Source: an uncultured Prevotella sp.
Lineage (GTDB): Bacteria; Bacteroidota; Bacteroidia; Bacteroidales; Bacteroidaceae
Direction: 5' to 3'
Assembly (NCBI GenBank): GCA_900315695.1
Contig: ONAE01000011.1
Coordinates: 1 to 45,119, forward strand
DNA length: 45,119 nucleotides
Under the pieces are notes generated by a model, which saw only the letters and a list, made by a program, of their open reading frames with translations, was not told the origin of the DNA and ran no database searches. The position numbers were made by a program, and so were the translations under genes. Shown one piece after another: positions 1-7,940 of this stretch (the first letter of the stretch is position 1; the number at the start of each line of letters is the position of its first letter).

Positions 1-810
1 TGTGCCGCCAAGTGAACGACTGCGGCCTTTGTCTATGCGGTAGAAGCGTTCAAAGATACGCGACAGATGTTCTGGGGCGATACCCACACCGTTGTCACTG
101 AGACGGAACTTCCAGCCATCAGATGTCTGTTCTGCCTGGATATCAATCGTGGTGCCCTCGCCTGCATAATTGATGGCATTGTCAATCAGGTTGCGGAAGA
201 TACTGTAAATCAGCGAGGGGTTACCCTGAATGATGATGTCCTCTGGCAAGTCGTTGTGAACCGTCATGTGGTGCTTCTCTACGGCAATGGCAGTCTCCTG
301 CACGATATCACTCACAATCTCCGACACGTCTGTGCGCTCCATCGCAAGCTGATGGGCCGCATAGTCCATTCGGTTCAGTGTTGAGATGTCCTGCAACAGG
401 GCTGTCAGCCGTTGGGCCTGTGCATGTGTGCGCTGGATAAACTGTCGTTGTGTCTCGCTGTTCATCTGCGGATCGTCGAGAATGGTCTCCGTATAGCCTA
501 AGATACTGGCTACGGGGGTCTTCAGTTCGTGGGAGATATTCTGTGTCAGTTCACGCCGCAGCTGGTTCTCCTTCTCCGCCTGTTCACGACTGATGCGCTC
601 ATCCATCCAGCGGGCATAACGGTGCAACAGCAGCCCCAGTCCGCCCATCACCACGAGCGAGAACAACAGCAGGTGCCAGTCGCTGGTCTCCTCGAACGGC
701 TCCAGATAAGCTCTGTCGTAATCCTCAAACAGGATAAAGATGATGGCATAGACGGCGAATACCACCATCACGCTCATCCACATCTTCGTTCCTTCCGTCA
801 GTTTCTTCAT
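1..810 (-). CDS. PhoR-like sensor histidine kinase (3' end beyond window)
   Basis: This is a membrane sensor kinase that would phosphorylate the adjacent OmpR/PhoB-type regulator. Reading the minus strand from ATG at 810 gives two hydrophobic segments (about residues 10-24 and 45-60). The H-box NISHELKTPVASILGY holds the phosphoacceptor His, the N-box is RNLIDNAINYA, the G1 box is DNGVGI, and FERFYRID follows before the window edge. The ATG overlaps the regulator's stop codon (ATGA), which indicates translational coupling. The C-terminal ATP-lid end is off-window. The phosphate-sensing role is inferred from the neighbouring Na/Pi cotransporter-PhoU gene. The kinase assignment is very safe; the PhoR label is less so. 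Confidence 0.9.
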   Translation of the reverse strand, partial: MKKLTEGTKMWMSVMVVFAVYAIIFILFEDYDRAYLEPFEETSDWHLLLFSLVVMGGLGLLLHRYARWMDERISREQAEKENQLRRELTQNISHELKTPVASILGYTETILDDPQMNSETQRQFIQRTHAQAQRLTALLQDISTLNRMDYAAHQLAMERTDVSEIVSDIVQETAIAVEKHHMTVHNDLPEDIIIQGNPSLIYSIFRNLIDNAINYAGEGTTIDIQAEQTSDGWKFRLSDNGVGIAPEHLSRIFERFYRIDKGRSRSLGGT

Positions 811-1490
811 AACTCAAACACATATCCGAATCCCTGGCGACTGACAATGAGATTGGCATATCGCCCTATCTTCTTGCGCATGCGGGTCACATTGACATCA
901 ACGGTGCGATCCGTCACAATGACATCCTGCGGCCAGACACTTTCAAGAATCTGCTGGCGCGAGAACACCTTCCCCCGATGAGTCAGCAACAGAACAAGCA
1001 GTTCAAACTCAGTCTTGGTCAGCGCCACAGCCTCACCGTCCACTTTGACGGATTTATGACTGAGGTCTATCACCAACCCCTCGTATTGCAAGGTCTTGGA
1101 CTTGTCTGCCTCGACACTCTCCCTGCGACAGAGCACTGCCTTCACCCGGGCCATCACCTCACGGACGGAGAACGGTTTCTTCACGTAGTCATCAGCCCCC
1201 AGTCCGAAACCGTGGAGCATATCCTCCTCCGTATCCTTCGCTGTCAGGAAGATGATGGGGACAGAGGCTGTGGCCTCGTCGCCCTTCAGCTGCCGGGCCA
1301 GTTCAAAGCCCGACATCCCAGGCATCATCACGTCGAGTAGAAGCAGGTCATATTGTGCCACCTCTTTCTCTATCGCCATTTCAGCCGAATACGCCACCTC
1401 AGCCTGATAGCCCGCAGCCGTCAGGTTATAGCGCAGGATCTCACACAAATCCTGCTCGTCGTCAACTATAAGGATTCTCTTCTGTTCCAT
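807..1490 (-). CDS. OmpR/PhoB-family response regulator
   Basis: A 227-residue DNA-binding response regulator. The receiver domain (about 5-120) has the acidic pair in ILIVDDE, the phosphoacceptor Asp53 in LLLLDVMMPG and the conserved Lys in YVKKPF. A winged-helix Trans_reg_C domain follows (about 135-227), with VTDRTVDVNVTRMRKKIG near its end. The open frame extends 18 codons upstream, but that stretch lies inside the end of the transporter gene and looks nothing like a receiver start, so I take MEQKRILIVDDE at 1490. The start overlaps the transporter gene by 25 bases and the stop overlaps the kinase start. With a NptA/PhoU gene ahead and a kinase behind, a PhoB-like role is likely but inferred. 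Confidence 0.92.
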   Translation of the reverse strand: MEQKRILIVDDEQDLCEILRYNLTAAGYQAEVAYSAEMAIEKEVAQYDLLLLDVMMPGMSGFELARQLKGDEATASVPIIFLTAKDTEEDMLHGFGLGADDYVKKPFSVREVMARVKAVLCRRESVEADKSKTLQYEGLVIDLSHKSVKVDGEAVALTKTEFELLVLLLTHRGKVFSRQQILESVWPQDVIVTDRTVDVNVTRMRKKIGRYANLIVSRQGFGYVFEL

Positions 1491-3091
1491 TCTGGCTGCA
1501 AATATAATAAAAAACTTCGAAAAAGAAAAGCTTTTATTTCCCAAATCTCGATCTGGTTGATGTCATTCTCAATCCTGTACGTGACACGGATGTCGTGCTC
1601 GCTGCGATGACCTGGCATGATAGCGTTCATCTGCGTGAGGGCATCGTCACAAAGCGTCATCATCGTGTCAAGCTGCTCCTGGAGATGAGTGGTGAGGCGC
1701 TGACCCGATTCTTGCTTGCGCTTGATGGTGCGGGCCAGGTTGTAGCAGGCGTCGCCGATACTCTCCAACTCACCCACCTCGCGCATCATCTGACGCACTT
1801 TCTGCTTTGTCGCGTCACTCAGGTGATCCTCGCCCACCTGCTCCAGATAGTGGGCAATGGCCAGCTCAGTCTGGTCGGAGTGGTCTTCGGCTTGCTCTAT
1901 CTGTTTGAAGATGCTGTCAAACTGCTTCTCGTCGTCCTCCTTGGCCAGACGTCTCACCTGGGCGAACATCTGCTGCATGCGCTCAGCGAAATGGGCTGTC
2001 TCCTTCTGTGCCTGCAACACGGCTATTTCAGGGGTCTGCACCAGATTAGACTGTATGTATTGAAGGTGCAACTCCTGTTGACCAACCTGTTCTTTCTCAG
2101 GCAACAGCCAGCAAACGATGCGCTCCATCTGGGGGATGAGTCCGATGAGCAGGGCTGTGTTGGTGATGTTGAAGCAAGTATGGAACATCGCCAGCACGAT
2201 GGGCAGTCGCTCTGCCTGACCAGTCATCATCGGGTTGTAACCTACGAATCCACACACCATATCGACAAAGGGATAGAACACGCAGAGCACCCAAATGACG
2301 CCGAACACGTTGAACAGCAGATGAGCCAGTGCCGCCCTGCGCGCCTCTATGCCTGCACCAAGTGCTGCGAGGTTGGCCGTTGCCGTAGTGCCGATATTCT
2401 CACCCATCACCAGCGCAATACCGAGGTAGATGGGCAGCACACCCGTGGAACAGAGCAGGATGGTGATAGCCATCACAGCAGCCGACGACTGCACGACGCA
2501 GGTGATCAGCGTACCGATGAGAAGGAAAATGAGAATGGTGAGGTGGCTACCTGTATCAAACGAGGCGAAGAAGTTCACTACCGACTCGTTGTGAGCCAGA
2601 TCCATCTCCTTGCCAGCCGAACTCAGCATCACCAGCGACAGGAACATGAAGGCGATGCCGAAGAGGAAGTCACCCACGTAACGGTGGTGCTTGTAGTAGA
2701 TGAGCACCATGCCTATGAAGAACGCGGGGAACACCACATTCGTCAGATCGACGTTATAACCCAGCGACATGATCCACGCCGTCAGCGTCGTACCGATGTT
2801 CGCTCCCATGATGATGCTGATGGCCTGAGCCAGCGTCAGTAATCCTGCCGAGACGAACGACACCGTCATCACCGTTGTGGCCGATGATGACTGTACGGCA
2901 CAGGTAGCCAGCGTACCCGTCAGCATTCCAGTGAACCTGTTTGTCGTCATCTTCGACAAAATATACCTTAACTGAGGACCAGCGATCTTCTGCAGTGCCT
3001 CACTCATCATCTTCATGCCGTAAATCAGCAAACCTAATGCGCCCAACAATTTCAGCGCTACGAATAAATAATTCTGTGTTGTTTCCATCAT
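1466..3091 (-). CDS. Na+/phosphate cotransporter with C-terminal PhoU domain
   Basis: An inner-membrane transporter of the Na/Pi cotransporter (NptA, SLC34-like) family that would import phosphate with sodium. The two inverted-repeat signatures are visible: QSSSATTVM near residue 65 and QSSAAVMAI near residue 200. Multiple hydrophobic helices run to about residue 330. A charged helical PhoU-like region (about 345-520) follows, typical of the roughly 550-residue bacterial family. The open frame can start five codons earlier at a TTG, but that TTG is part of the -7 promoter element, so ATG at 3091 (or the next ATG, 3088) is the real start. The transcript leader is then only a few bases. First gene of an apparent transporter-regulator-kinase operon. 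Confidence 0.9.
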   Translation of the reverse strand: MMETTQNYLFVALKLLGALGLLIYGMKMMSEALQKIAGPQLRYILSKMTTNRFTGMLTGTLATCAVQSSSATTVMTVSFVSAGLLTLAQAISIIMGANIGTTLTAWIMSLGYNVDLTNVVFPAFFIGMVLIYYKHHRYVGDFLFGIAFMFLSLVMLSSAGKEMDLAHNESVVNFFASFDTGSHLTILIFLLIGTLITCVVQSSAAVMAITILLCSTGVLPIYLGIALVMGENIGTTATANLAALGAGIEARRAALAHLLFNVFGVIWVLCVFYPFVDMVCGFVGYNPMMTGQAERLPIVLAMFHTCFNITNTALLIGLIPQMERIVCWLLPEKEQVGQQELHLQYIQSNLVQTPEIAVLQAQKETAHFAERMQQMFAQVRRLAKEDDEKQFDSIFKQIEQAEDHSDQTELAIAHYLEQVGEDHLSDATKQKVRQMMREVGELESIGDACYNLARTIKRKQESGQRLTTHLQEQLDTMMTLCDDALTQMNAIMPGHRSEHDIRVTYRIENDINQIEIWEIKAFLFRSFLLYLQPEWNRRESL

Positions 3092-3103
3092 TTCTTTTTT
3101 GCG

Positions 3104-3135
3104 CAAAGATACAACGATTTCAGGCCCGTTCCAAA
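3104..3135 (-). promoter_or_regulatory. Bacteroidetes-type promoter of the Na/Pi transporter operon
   Basis: Minus strand: TATCTTTG (3104-3111) matches the Bacteroidetes -7 consensus TAnnTTTG, and TTTG (3132-3135) lies 20 bases upstream as the -33 element. The start codon follows within about 13-16 bases, so the leader is very short. This placement rules out the TTG start upstream. Confidence 0.75.
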
Positions 3136-3142
3136 CAAATCC

Positions 3143-3176
3143 TGTTACGATATGGTTACGTAACAGGATTGTAACA
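3143..3176 (-). promoter_or_regulatory. Pho-box-like repeated operator
   Basis: Four copies of GTTAC/GTAAC lie just upstream of the -33 element of the phosphate operon. GTTAC starts at 3144 and 3155, and its reverse complement GTAAC starts at 3160 and 3171. Same-orientation copies are spaced exactly 11 bases, the period of PhoB boxes (7-base repeat plus 4-base spacer in proteobacteria). On the minus strand the two proximal copies read TGTTAC-N5-TGTTAC. The inner part also forms a 9-base inverted repeat (3141-3149 with 3159-3167). Likely a binding site for the regulator encoded in this operon; this is inferred from geometry. Confidence 0.55.
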
Positions 3177-3209
3177 ATTGAGTTCCTAAATAATCACAAA
3201 AAAACAACG

Positions 3210-3245
3210 ATATCAGACTGATATGAAAAATTTATTGTAAATTTG
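3210..3245 (+). promoter_or_regulatory. Promoter of the partner-switch genes with overlapping palindrome
   Basis: TAAATTTG (3238-3245) fits the Bacteroidetes -7 element. No clear TTTG lies 19-21 bases upstream. Instead a perfect 7-1-7 palindrome, ATATCAGACTGATAT (3210-3224), covers where the -33 element should be. Such a position suits an operator for a regulator of this promoter, which is inference. Confidence 0.5.
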
Positions 3246-3264
3246 CAACCATAAAGATGATGAC

Positions 3265-4872
3265 GTGGTAGAGGAACCTAACTTCGAATATAATTACGAC
3301 CTGGCCTATCGGAAGTCGTTTGCCGCAAGACTCAGTTTCAGAATCATGGGTGTTGCAGCAGGTGTCTTCTTGGTGGCGGTTATACTGTTCTTCCGCTTTA
3401 CGGGTGACAGCATGACACTGCCGATGACCCATCAGATCGTGAAATACGGCTCCATCGTGTTCGTTGTTGGACTTGCGTCACTGTTTATATTCTGTACCTG
3501 GGCTATCTATCAGATGGTCAGACCCCTGAGACAGTTCACCGAGTCGGTCATATCGATAGCCAACGGCAATCTTGACACCCCCTTGCCGACCATCCATTCA
3601 GAGGACGAGCTGCTGCAACTGAGAAACTCATTCGAATACATGCAACGTTCCCTGAAACAACATATCAACGACTTGCAGACCACCACTGCCAGCAAGGAAC
3701 GGTTGCAGAGCGAGTTGAAGATTGCCCATGACATCCAAATGGGCATGATCCCGACGACATTTCCACAACGGCAGGACCTCGAGCTCTATGCCTCAATGAT
3801 CCCTGCCAAGGAGGTGGGCGGCGATCTCTACGACTTCATCATCGAGGACGATGAGCTCTTCTTCATTATCGGCGACGTAGCAGGTAAAGGAGTACCCGCC
3901 TCGCTGTATATGGCTGTCACACGAACGCTGTTCCGCAATCTGGCCGGCAACTACCAAAGTGCCGCCAACATTGTTCGGGAGATGAACCATGCGATCGCCT
4001 CAACCAACGACTCGTATATCTTTGTCACCATCTTCGTGGGTGTACTCGACATGAAGACGCACCACCTTACTTATTGCAATGCTGCCCACAATGCGCCTGT
4101 GATGATAACGCCAGAAGGTGAATGTAGTCTGCTGGAGGTGGAGAGCAATCTGCCCATTGGTGTGGAGGATCGCTATAAGTATGGTGAACAGCAGGTGGAT
4201 TTCCCACCAGGCAGTGCACTACTGCTCTATACCGACGGACTGACGGAAGCGATGTACTTCTCAAACGACGGTAGCCGGAAACTCTTCGGCGACCATCGCG
4301 TGCTTCACGATGTGGAGAAGAACTGCCGGGCTTCAGGCATCGAGATCATCGACTATCTGAAACAGCATGTCAGCGTGTTTGCCGACGGAACAGAACAGAG
4401 CGACGACCTGACGATGCTGTTCTTGCGCCACGGCACAACCATGGAGAATGGCTCGACACCTTCGCGCCGACTGATCATGAAAAACGAGATGTCGGAAGTA
4501 GGACGCCTGCGCACGTTCTTCTTCTCTGTTTGCCGCGAGCACGGCATCGACGAAGAAACGGCGAAGAACCTGAACCTTGCCTTGGAGGAATGGGTGGCCA
4601 ATGTCATCAACTACGCCTACCCCAAGGGAATGCGAGGCCATGTAGAAGTGACTGCCGACGTGAGTGACCATAAGCTTCTGACTCTGGTTATCAAGGATCA
4701 TGGCGTAGCCTTTGACCCCACGCAGTATTCAGAGGCAGATGTTGATGCAGAACTCGACGATCGTCAGATAGGCGGTCTGGGCATTTTCTTGGTTCGCAGC
4801 ATCATGGATACGCTCAGCTACGAGCGTACTGCCGACGGCTATAATCGGCTCACACTTATGAAGCAACTATAA
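3265..4872 (+). CDS. Membrane HAMP-SpoIIE phosphatase fused to an RsbW-like kinase domain
   Basis: A 535-residue signalling protein that appears to hold both opposing enzymes of a partner switch. Two membrane helices (about 26-44 and 62-83) are followed by HAMP (84-135) and a PP2C/SpoIIE phosphatase domain (about 170-390, with GGDLYDF, IGDVAGKGVPA and LLYTDGLTEA). A GHKL HATPase domain of the anti-sigma kinase type (about 410-535) carries the N-box LALEEWVANVINYAYP and GGLGIFLV. The phosphatase would dephosphorylate, and the kinase phosphorylate, the STAS protein encoded 22 bases downstream. GTG at 3265 is the only start that keeps both membrane helices and lies after the promoter. No sigma factor is adjacent, so the output is unknown. 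Confidence 0.87.
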   Translation: MVEEPNFEYNYDLAYRKSFAARLSFRIMGVAAGVFLVAVILFFRFTGDSMTLPMTHQIVKYGSIVFVVGLASLFIFCTWAIYQMVRPLRQFTESVISIANGNLDTPLPTIHSEDELLQLRNSFEYMQRSLKQHINDLQTTTASKERLQSELKIAHDIQMGMIPTTFPQRQDLELYASMIPAKEVGGDLYDFIIEDDELFFIIGDVAGKGVPASLYMAVTRTLFRNLAGNYQSAANIVREMNHAIASTNDSYIFVTIFVGVLDMKTHHLTYCNAAHNAPVMITPEGECSLLEVESNLPIGVEDRYKYGEQQVDFPPGSALLLYTDGLTEAMYFSNDGSRKLFGDHRVLHDVEKNCRASGIEIIDYLKQHVSVFADGTEQSDDLTMLFLRHGTTMENGSTPSRRLIMKNEMSEVGRLRTFFFSVCREHGIDEETAKNLNLALEEWVANVINYAYPKGMRGHVEVTADVSDHKLLTLVIKDHGVAFDPTQYSEADVDAELDDRQIGGLGIFLVRSIMDTLSYERTADGYNRLTLMKQL

Positions 4873-4894
4873 ATACAACTTTAATATTAAGAAC

Positions 4895-5197
4895 ATGAAT
4901 ATCGAGATTAAAGAACAAAACGGAACTTACGTAGGCATCCTATCAGGATGGCTTGACACCAATGAATCCTCACAGTTTATCGAGGATCTCAAGGTACTTG
5001 AAGAGAACATTGACAAACCCATCGTGCTCGACTGCAAAAACCTGGAGTATATATGCAGCCTCGCCCTTCGTGGTCTGCTGAAACTGAAAAAAGAAAGTGC
5101 CGCCAAAGGAGGTCGGCTGGTACTGAGGAACGTCGAAGGTGAAGTTCGGAATATCCTCACCTTAACAGGTTTTATCAAACTATTCGACTTCGAATAA
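4895..5197 (+). CDS. STAS-domain anti-sigma factor antagonist (SpoIIAA/RsbV-like)
   Basis: A 100-residue single STAS domain. The phosphorylatable serine is expected at Ser55, in YICSLALRGLL, directly after the conserved beta strand IVLDCKNLEY. The family cycles between a phosphorylated state and a dephosphorylated state that binds a switch kinase. The gene follows the phosphatase/kinase fusion by 22 bases, so the two should be co-transcribed and act together. The effector released by the switch is not encoded nearby. Family assignment is secure; the target is unknown. Confidence 0.88.
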   Translation: MNIEIKEQNGTYVGILSGWLDTNESSQFIEDLKVLEENIDKPIVLDCKNLEYICSLALRGLLKLKKESAAKGGRLVLRNVEGEVRNILTLTGFIKLFDFE

Positions 5198-5219
5198 AAC
5201 AAAAATAAATCGAGAATTA

Positions 5220-5251
5220 TTTGATAGTTTGCTCGTTTATCAGTACCTTTG
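5220..5251 (+). promoter_or_regulatory. Promoter of the TSCPD-cobSUT operon
   Basis: TTTG (5220-5223), a 20-base spacer and TACCTTTG (5244-5251) match both Bacteroidetes promoter elements. Only about 17-23 bases separate it from the first ATG, so there is no room for a cobalamin riboswitch in this leader. Confidence 0.75.
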
Positions 5252-5274
5252 CCGAATCATAAGAAAATTAAGGT

Positions 5275-5547
5275 ATGAAAACGAAACATGTACAGTATGA
5301 GACGCGGGGCACATGCTCGAAGATGATCGATGTGACTGCTGATGAGAACAATGTGATTCAACAGGTATTCTTCCTGGGTGGCTGTAACGGTAACCTGCAA
5401 GGCGTCAGTCAGCTGGTGCGCGGGCAACAGATCGACGATGTAATCAAACGCCTGGACGGCATCCGCTGCGGCACGAAGGGCACTTCTTGTCCTGATCAGC
5501 TCTGCAGGGCACTGGAGCAGCTGAAGAACGCACCGCTGGAGGACTAA
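5275..5547 (+). CDS. TSCPD-domain protein (TIGR03905-type)
   Basis: A 90-residue protein of the TSCPD/TIGR03905 family, with the signature GTSCPDQL near residue 65 and further cysteines in RGTCSKM and GGCNGN, suggesting a metal or redox site. The TSCPD domain is also known as the C-terminal part of many adenosylcobalamin-dependent ribonucleotide reductases. The gene is first in an operon and is followed after 6 bases by cobS, so a link to cobalamin or its enzymes is plausible, but no function is established. Family recognition is good; role unknown. Confidence 0.8.
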   Translation: MKTKHVQYETRGTCSKMIDVTADENNVIQQVFFLGGCNGNLQGVSQLVRGQQIDDVIKRLDGIRCGTKGTSCPDQLCRALEQLKNAPLED

Positions 5548-5553
5548 GCCGAT

Positions 5554-6351
5554 ATGCAGACAAGCATCGACCAAACGAAGTGGTACGACCGCATCTGGGC
5601 CTCGCTGATCTTCTTTACCCGCCTGCCCTTCTGGCGACTTCATCAGCCACAGAAGGAGTGTTATCAGAGCGTGGTGGAGCACTGGCCCCTGGTGGGTTGG
5701 CTCACGGGGGGCGTGATGGCTGCCACACTGTATTTCAGCAGTATGGTGCTGCCCTACACGGTGGCGGTGATTTTGGCCATCGCGGCTCGTCTGCTACTGA
5801 CGGGGGCACTGCATGAAGACGGGCTGGCGGACTTCTTCGACGGATTCGGCGGGGGCGACAACGACCGTCAGCGCATCCTCGACATCATGAAGGACTCACA
5901 CATCGGCACCTATGGTGTATTGGGCCTGATACTCTATCTGGCATTGCTGGCTGGCGCCCTACTCTCACTAGAGCCTAAGAACGCTACCTTGGTGATTCTG
6001 GCGGCTGACCCCTTCGCAAAGATGGTGGCATCGCAGCTAATTCTGATGATGCCTTACGCCCGAAAGGAAGAGGAGGCGAAAGCGAAAACGGTGTATCGTA
6101 AATTTGGGGCGACAACCGGCATCAGTCTGGCCATTCAGGGTTTGTTGCCGATGGGGACTTTCATCTGGCTGACAGGCATCGCCTGGGAGACGGTAATCTT
6201 TCTGCCTTGTCTGGTGATGTATTTCCTCTATCTGCTAATGTGGCGCAAGATTCACGGCTATACGGGTGACTGTTGCGGTGCTGCCTTCCTGTTGGTGGAG
6301 CTGGCGGTTTATCTGGTGGTCTGTGTGCAATATCATCTTTTAACGATATGA
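5554..6351 (+). CDS. cobS: Adenosylcobinamide-GDP ribazoletransferase (cobalamin synthase)
   Basis: CobS joins adenosylcobinamide-GDP with alpha-ribazole (or its phosphate) to make adenosylcobalamin (phosphate) in the inner membrane. The 265-residue product has the family length, the N-terminal motif ASLIFFTRLPFWR, and the acidic signature LHEDGLADFFDGFGGG (about 87-102) expected to bind Mg2+. Several hydrophobic helices follow. Its stop codon overlaps the cobU start (ATGA). With cobU and cobT it forms the nucleotide-loop assembly module. No cobC-type phosphatase gene is next to them. Confidence 0.94.
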   Translation: MQTSIDQTKWYDRIWASLIFFTRLPFWRLHQPQKECYQSVVEHWPLVGWLTGGVMAATLYFSSMVLPYTVAVILAIAARLLLTGALHEDGLADFFDGFGGGDNDRQRILDIMKDSHIGTYGVLGLILYLALLAGALLSLEPKNATLVILAADPFAKMVASQLILMMPYARKEEEAKAKTVYRKFGATTGISLAIQGLLPMGTFIWLTGIAWETVIFLPCLVMYFLYLLMWRKIHGYTGDCCGAAFLLVELAVYLVVCVQYHLLTI

Positions 6352-6857
6352 AGAAACTGATTCTAATCACTGGCGGCCAGCGTTCTGGCAAGAGCAAGGA
6401 GGCCGAGACATTGGCATTAAGTCTCTCGACGAACCCCGTCTATGTGGCGACTGCCCATATCTGGGACGAGGAGTTCAGGGAGCGCGTACGCAGGCATCAG
6501 GAGCGGCGCGGACCGCAATGGACGAACATCGAAGAGGAGATGGCACTGAGCCGCCATGACCTGACAGGTCGTGTGGCGGTGATTGACTGCGTGACGCTCT
6601 GGCTCACCAACTTCTTCTTTGCCAACGATGCCGATACTGACAAGTCGCTCGAACTGGCAAAGGCTGAATTCGACAAGTTTACCACCCCTGATGCCACCTA
6701 CATCTTCGTGACCAACGAGATTGGCAACGGCGGGGTGAGCGACAATGCCGTACAACGCAAGTTCACCGACCTGGAGGGCTGGATGAACCAGTATATCGCC
6801 TCGAAGGCTGATGAGGTGATCCTGATGGTCAGTGGTATTCCCGTAAAAATAAAATGA
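6348..6857 (+). CDS. cobU: Adenosylcobinamide kinase / guanylyltransferase
   Basis: A bifunctional cytosolic enzyme that phosphorylates adenosylcobinamide and transfers GMP to it, giving the CobS substrate. The P-loop GGQRSGKS is at residues 9-16, and His50 in RVRRHQERRG matches the region of the guanylylated histidine known for the family. Start chosen at ATG 6348, whose ATGA overlaps the cobS stop; the frame is open 25 codons further upstream, but only as a shadow of cobS. Length 169 residues is normal. The stop overlaps the cobT start, so cobS, cobU and cobT are translationally coupled. Confidence 0.94.
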   Translation: MKKLILITGGQRSGKSKEAETLALSLSTNPVYVATAHIWDEEFRERVRRHQERRGPQWTNIEEEMALSRHDLTGRVAVIDCVTLWLTNFFFANDADTDKSLELAKAEFDKFTTPDATYIFVTNEIGNGGVSDNAVQRKFTDLEGWMNQYIASKADEVILMVSGIPVKIK

Positions 6858-7900
6858 AGCAATTCGATATACTACCTATCAAAAAAACGCTGGCAAAGGC
6901 CATCCAAGAAAAGATTGACAACCTGAACAAGCCCAAAGGCGCATTAGGGCGTCTGGAGGAGATAGCCATGCAGGTGTGTCTGATTCAGGAGTCGCTCACG
7001 CCCAGTCTAGCCCATCCCTGTCATCTGCTCTTGGGAGGCGATCACGGTATTGAGCGCGAAGGTGTCAGCGTGTCGCCCCGTGAGGTCACCTGGCAACAGA
7101 TGAAGAACTTCACGCTGGGGGGCGGTGGTGTGAATATGTTCTGCAAACAGCATGGTTTCAAACTGCGCATCGTGGATGTCGGCGTGGATTACGACCTGTC
7201 GGATGTAGAGGGTATCATCGACCGGAAGATCGCACGAGGCACGAAGAACTTCCTCTACGAGCCTGCCATGAGTGAGGCTGAATTTGACCAAGCCATAGCT
7301 GTGGGAAGCGACCTGGTGGATGACTGTATTGCTGAGGGGTGCAAGGTGCTGTGCATTGGTGAGATGGGCATTGCGAACACCTCGCCTTCGAGTATCTGGA
7401 TGTCGCTCTTTGGGGATATCCCCCTGGCAGACTGTATTGGCGCAGGCGCAGGACTCGACAGACCAGGCATCCAACACAAGTACGAGGTGCTGTCGAAGGC
7501 TCTAAGCCATTACAAAGACACAGAGCCGCAGCCTACGCCCATCACCCCACTCCGCTATTTCGGAGGCTTCGAGATGATTGCAGCCATCGGCGCGATGCTC
7601 CGTGCCGCTGAGCAGCATTTGGTGATCTTGATCGACGGATTCATCATGACGGCCTGTGCGGCTGCAGCCATCCAACTCTACCCTGCCTCAAAGGATTATA
7701 TGATCTTCACCCATTGTGGCGACGAGAGCGGGCATAAACGGATGCTAGACATGCTGGGGGCTCAACCACTGCTTCACTTAGGACTGAGACTTGGGGAAGG
7801 TACTGGTGCGCTCTGCTCATTCCCCCTTATAGATTCTGCCGTGAGGATGATCAATGAGATGAACAACTTCGACAATGCCCAGATAACCAAGTATTTCTGA
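6854..7900 (+). CDS. cobT: Nicotinate-nucleotide:DMB phosphoribosyltransferase
   Basis: CobT activates the lower-ligand base (dimethylbenzimidazole or a related base) with nicotinate mononucleotide to alpha-ribazole phosphate. The 348-residue product has family length. The catalytic glutamate lies in GEGTGA at 314-319 (Glu315), and the motifs LGGDHGIEREGVS and GEMGIANTS are clear. It is the last gene of the cob operon and is followed four bases later by a strong terminator. Which lower base is used cannot be told from the sequence. Confidence 0.95.
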   Translation: MKQFDILPIKKTLAKAIQEKIDNLNKPKGALGRLEEIAMQVCLIQESLTPSLAHPCHLLLGGDHGIEREGVSVSPREVTWQQMKNFTLGGGGVNMFCKQHGFKLRIVDVGVDYDLSDVEGIIDRKIARGTKNFLYEPAMSEAEFDQAIAVGSDLVDDCIAEGCKVLCIGEMGIANTSPSSIWMSLFGDIPLADCIGAGAGLDRPGIQHKYEVLSKALSHYKDTEPQPTPITPLRYFGGFEMIAAIGAMLRAAEQHLVILIDGFIMTACAAAAIQLYPASKDYMIFTHCGDESGHKRMLDMLGAQPLLHLGLRLGEGTGALCSFPLIDSAVRMINEMNNFDNAQITKYF

Positions 7901-7903
7901 ATA

Positions 7904-7940
7904 GAAAAAAGGCATCCGAACGAACCGAATGCCTTTTTTC
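7904..7940. terminator. Bidirectional intrinsic terminator between cobT and the AraC-type gene
   Basis: GAAAAAAGGCAT (7904-7915) pairs perfectly with ATGCCTTTTTTC (7929-7940) across a 13-base loop. The stem is A/T-run flanked on both strands, so it can end cobT transcripts and also those of the convergent regulator gene, whose stop codon begins at the very next base. Confidence 0.85.

Noticed and set aside
1595-2842. 415-codon open frame antisense to the Na/Pi transporter gene
   Set aside because: It is His/Gln/Leu-biased with no domain or promoter and mirrors a clearly conserved gene on the other strand.
3089-3106. Upstream TTG start (MRKKE) for the Na/Pi transporter
   Set aside because: The TTG is part of the -7 promoter element, so it would not be transcribed.
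5198-5274. Possible cobalamin riboswitch before the cob operon
   Set aside because: The -7 element ends at 5251 and the ATG is at 5275, leaving too little leader for any riboswitch; no B12-box was seen.
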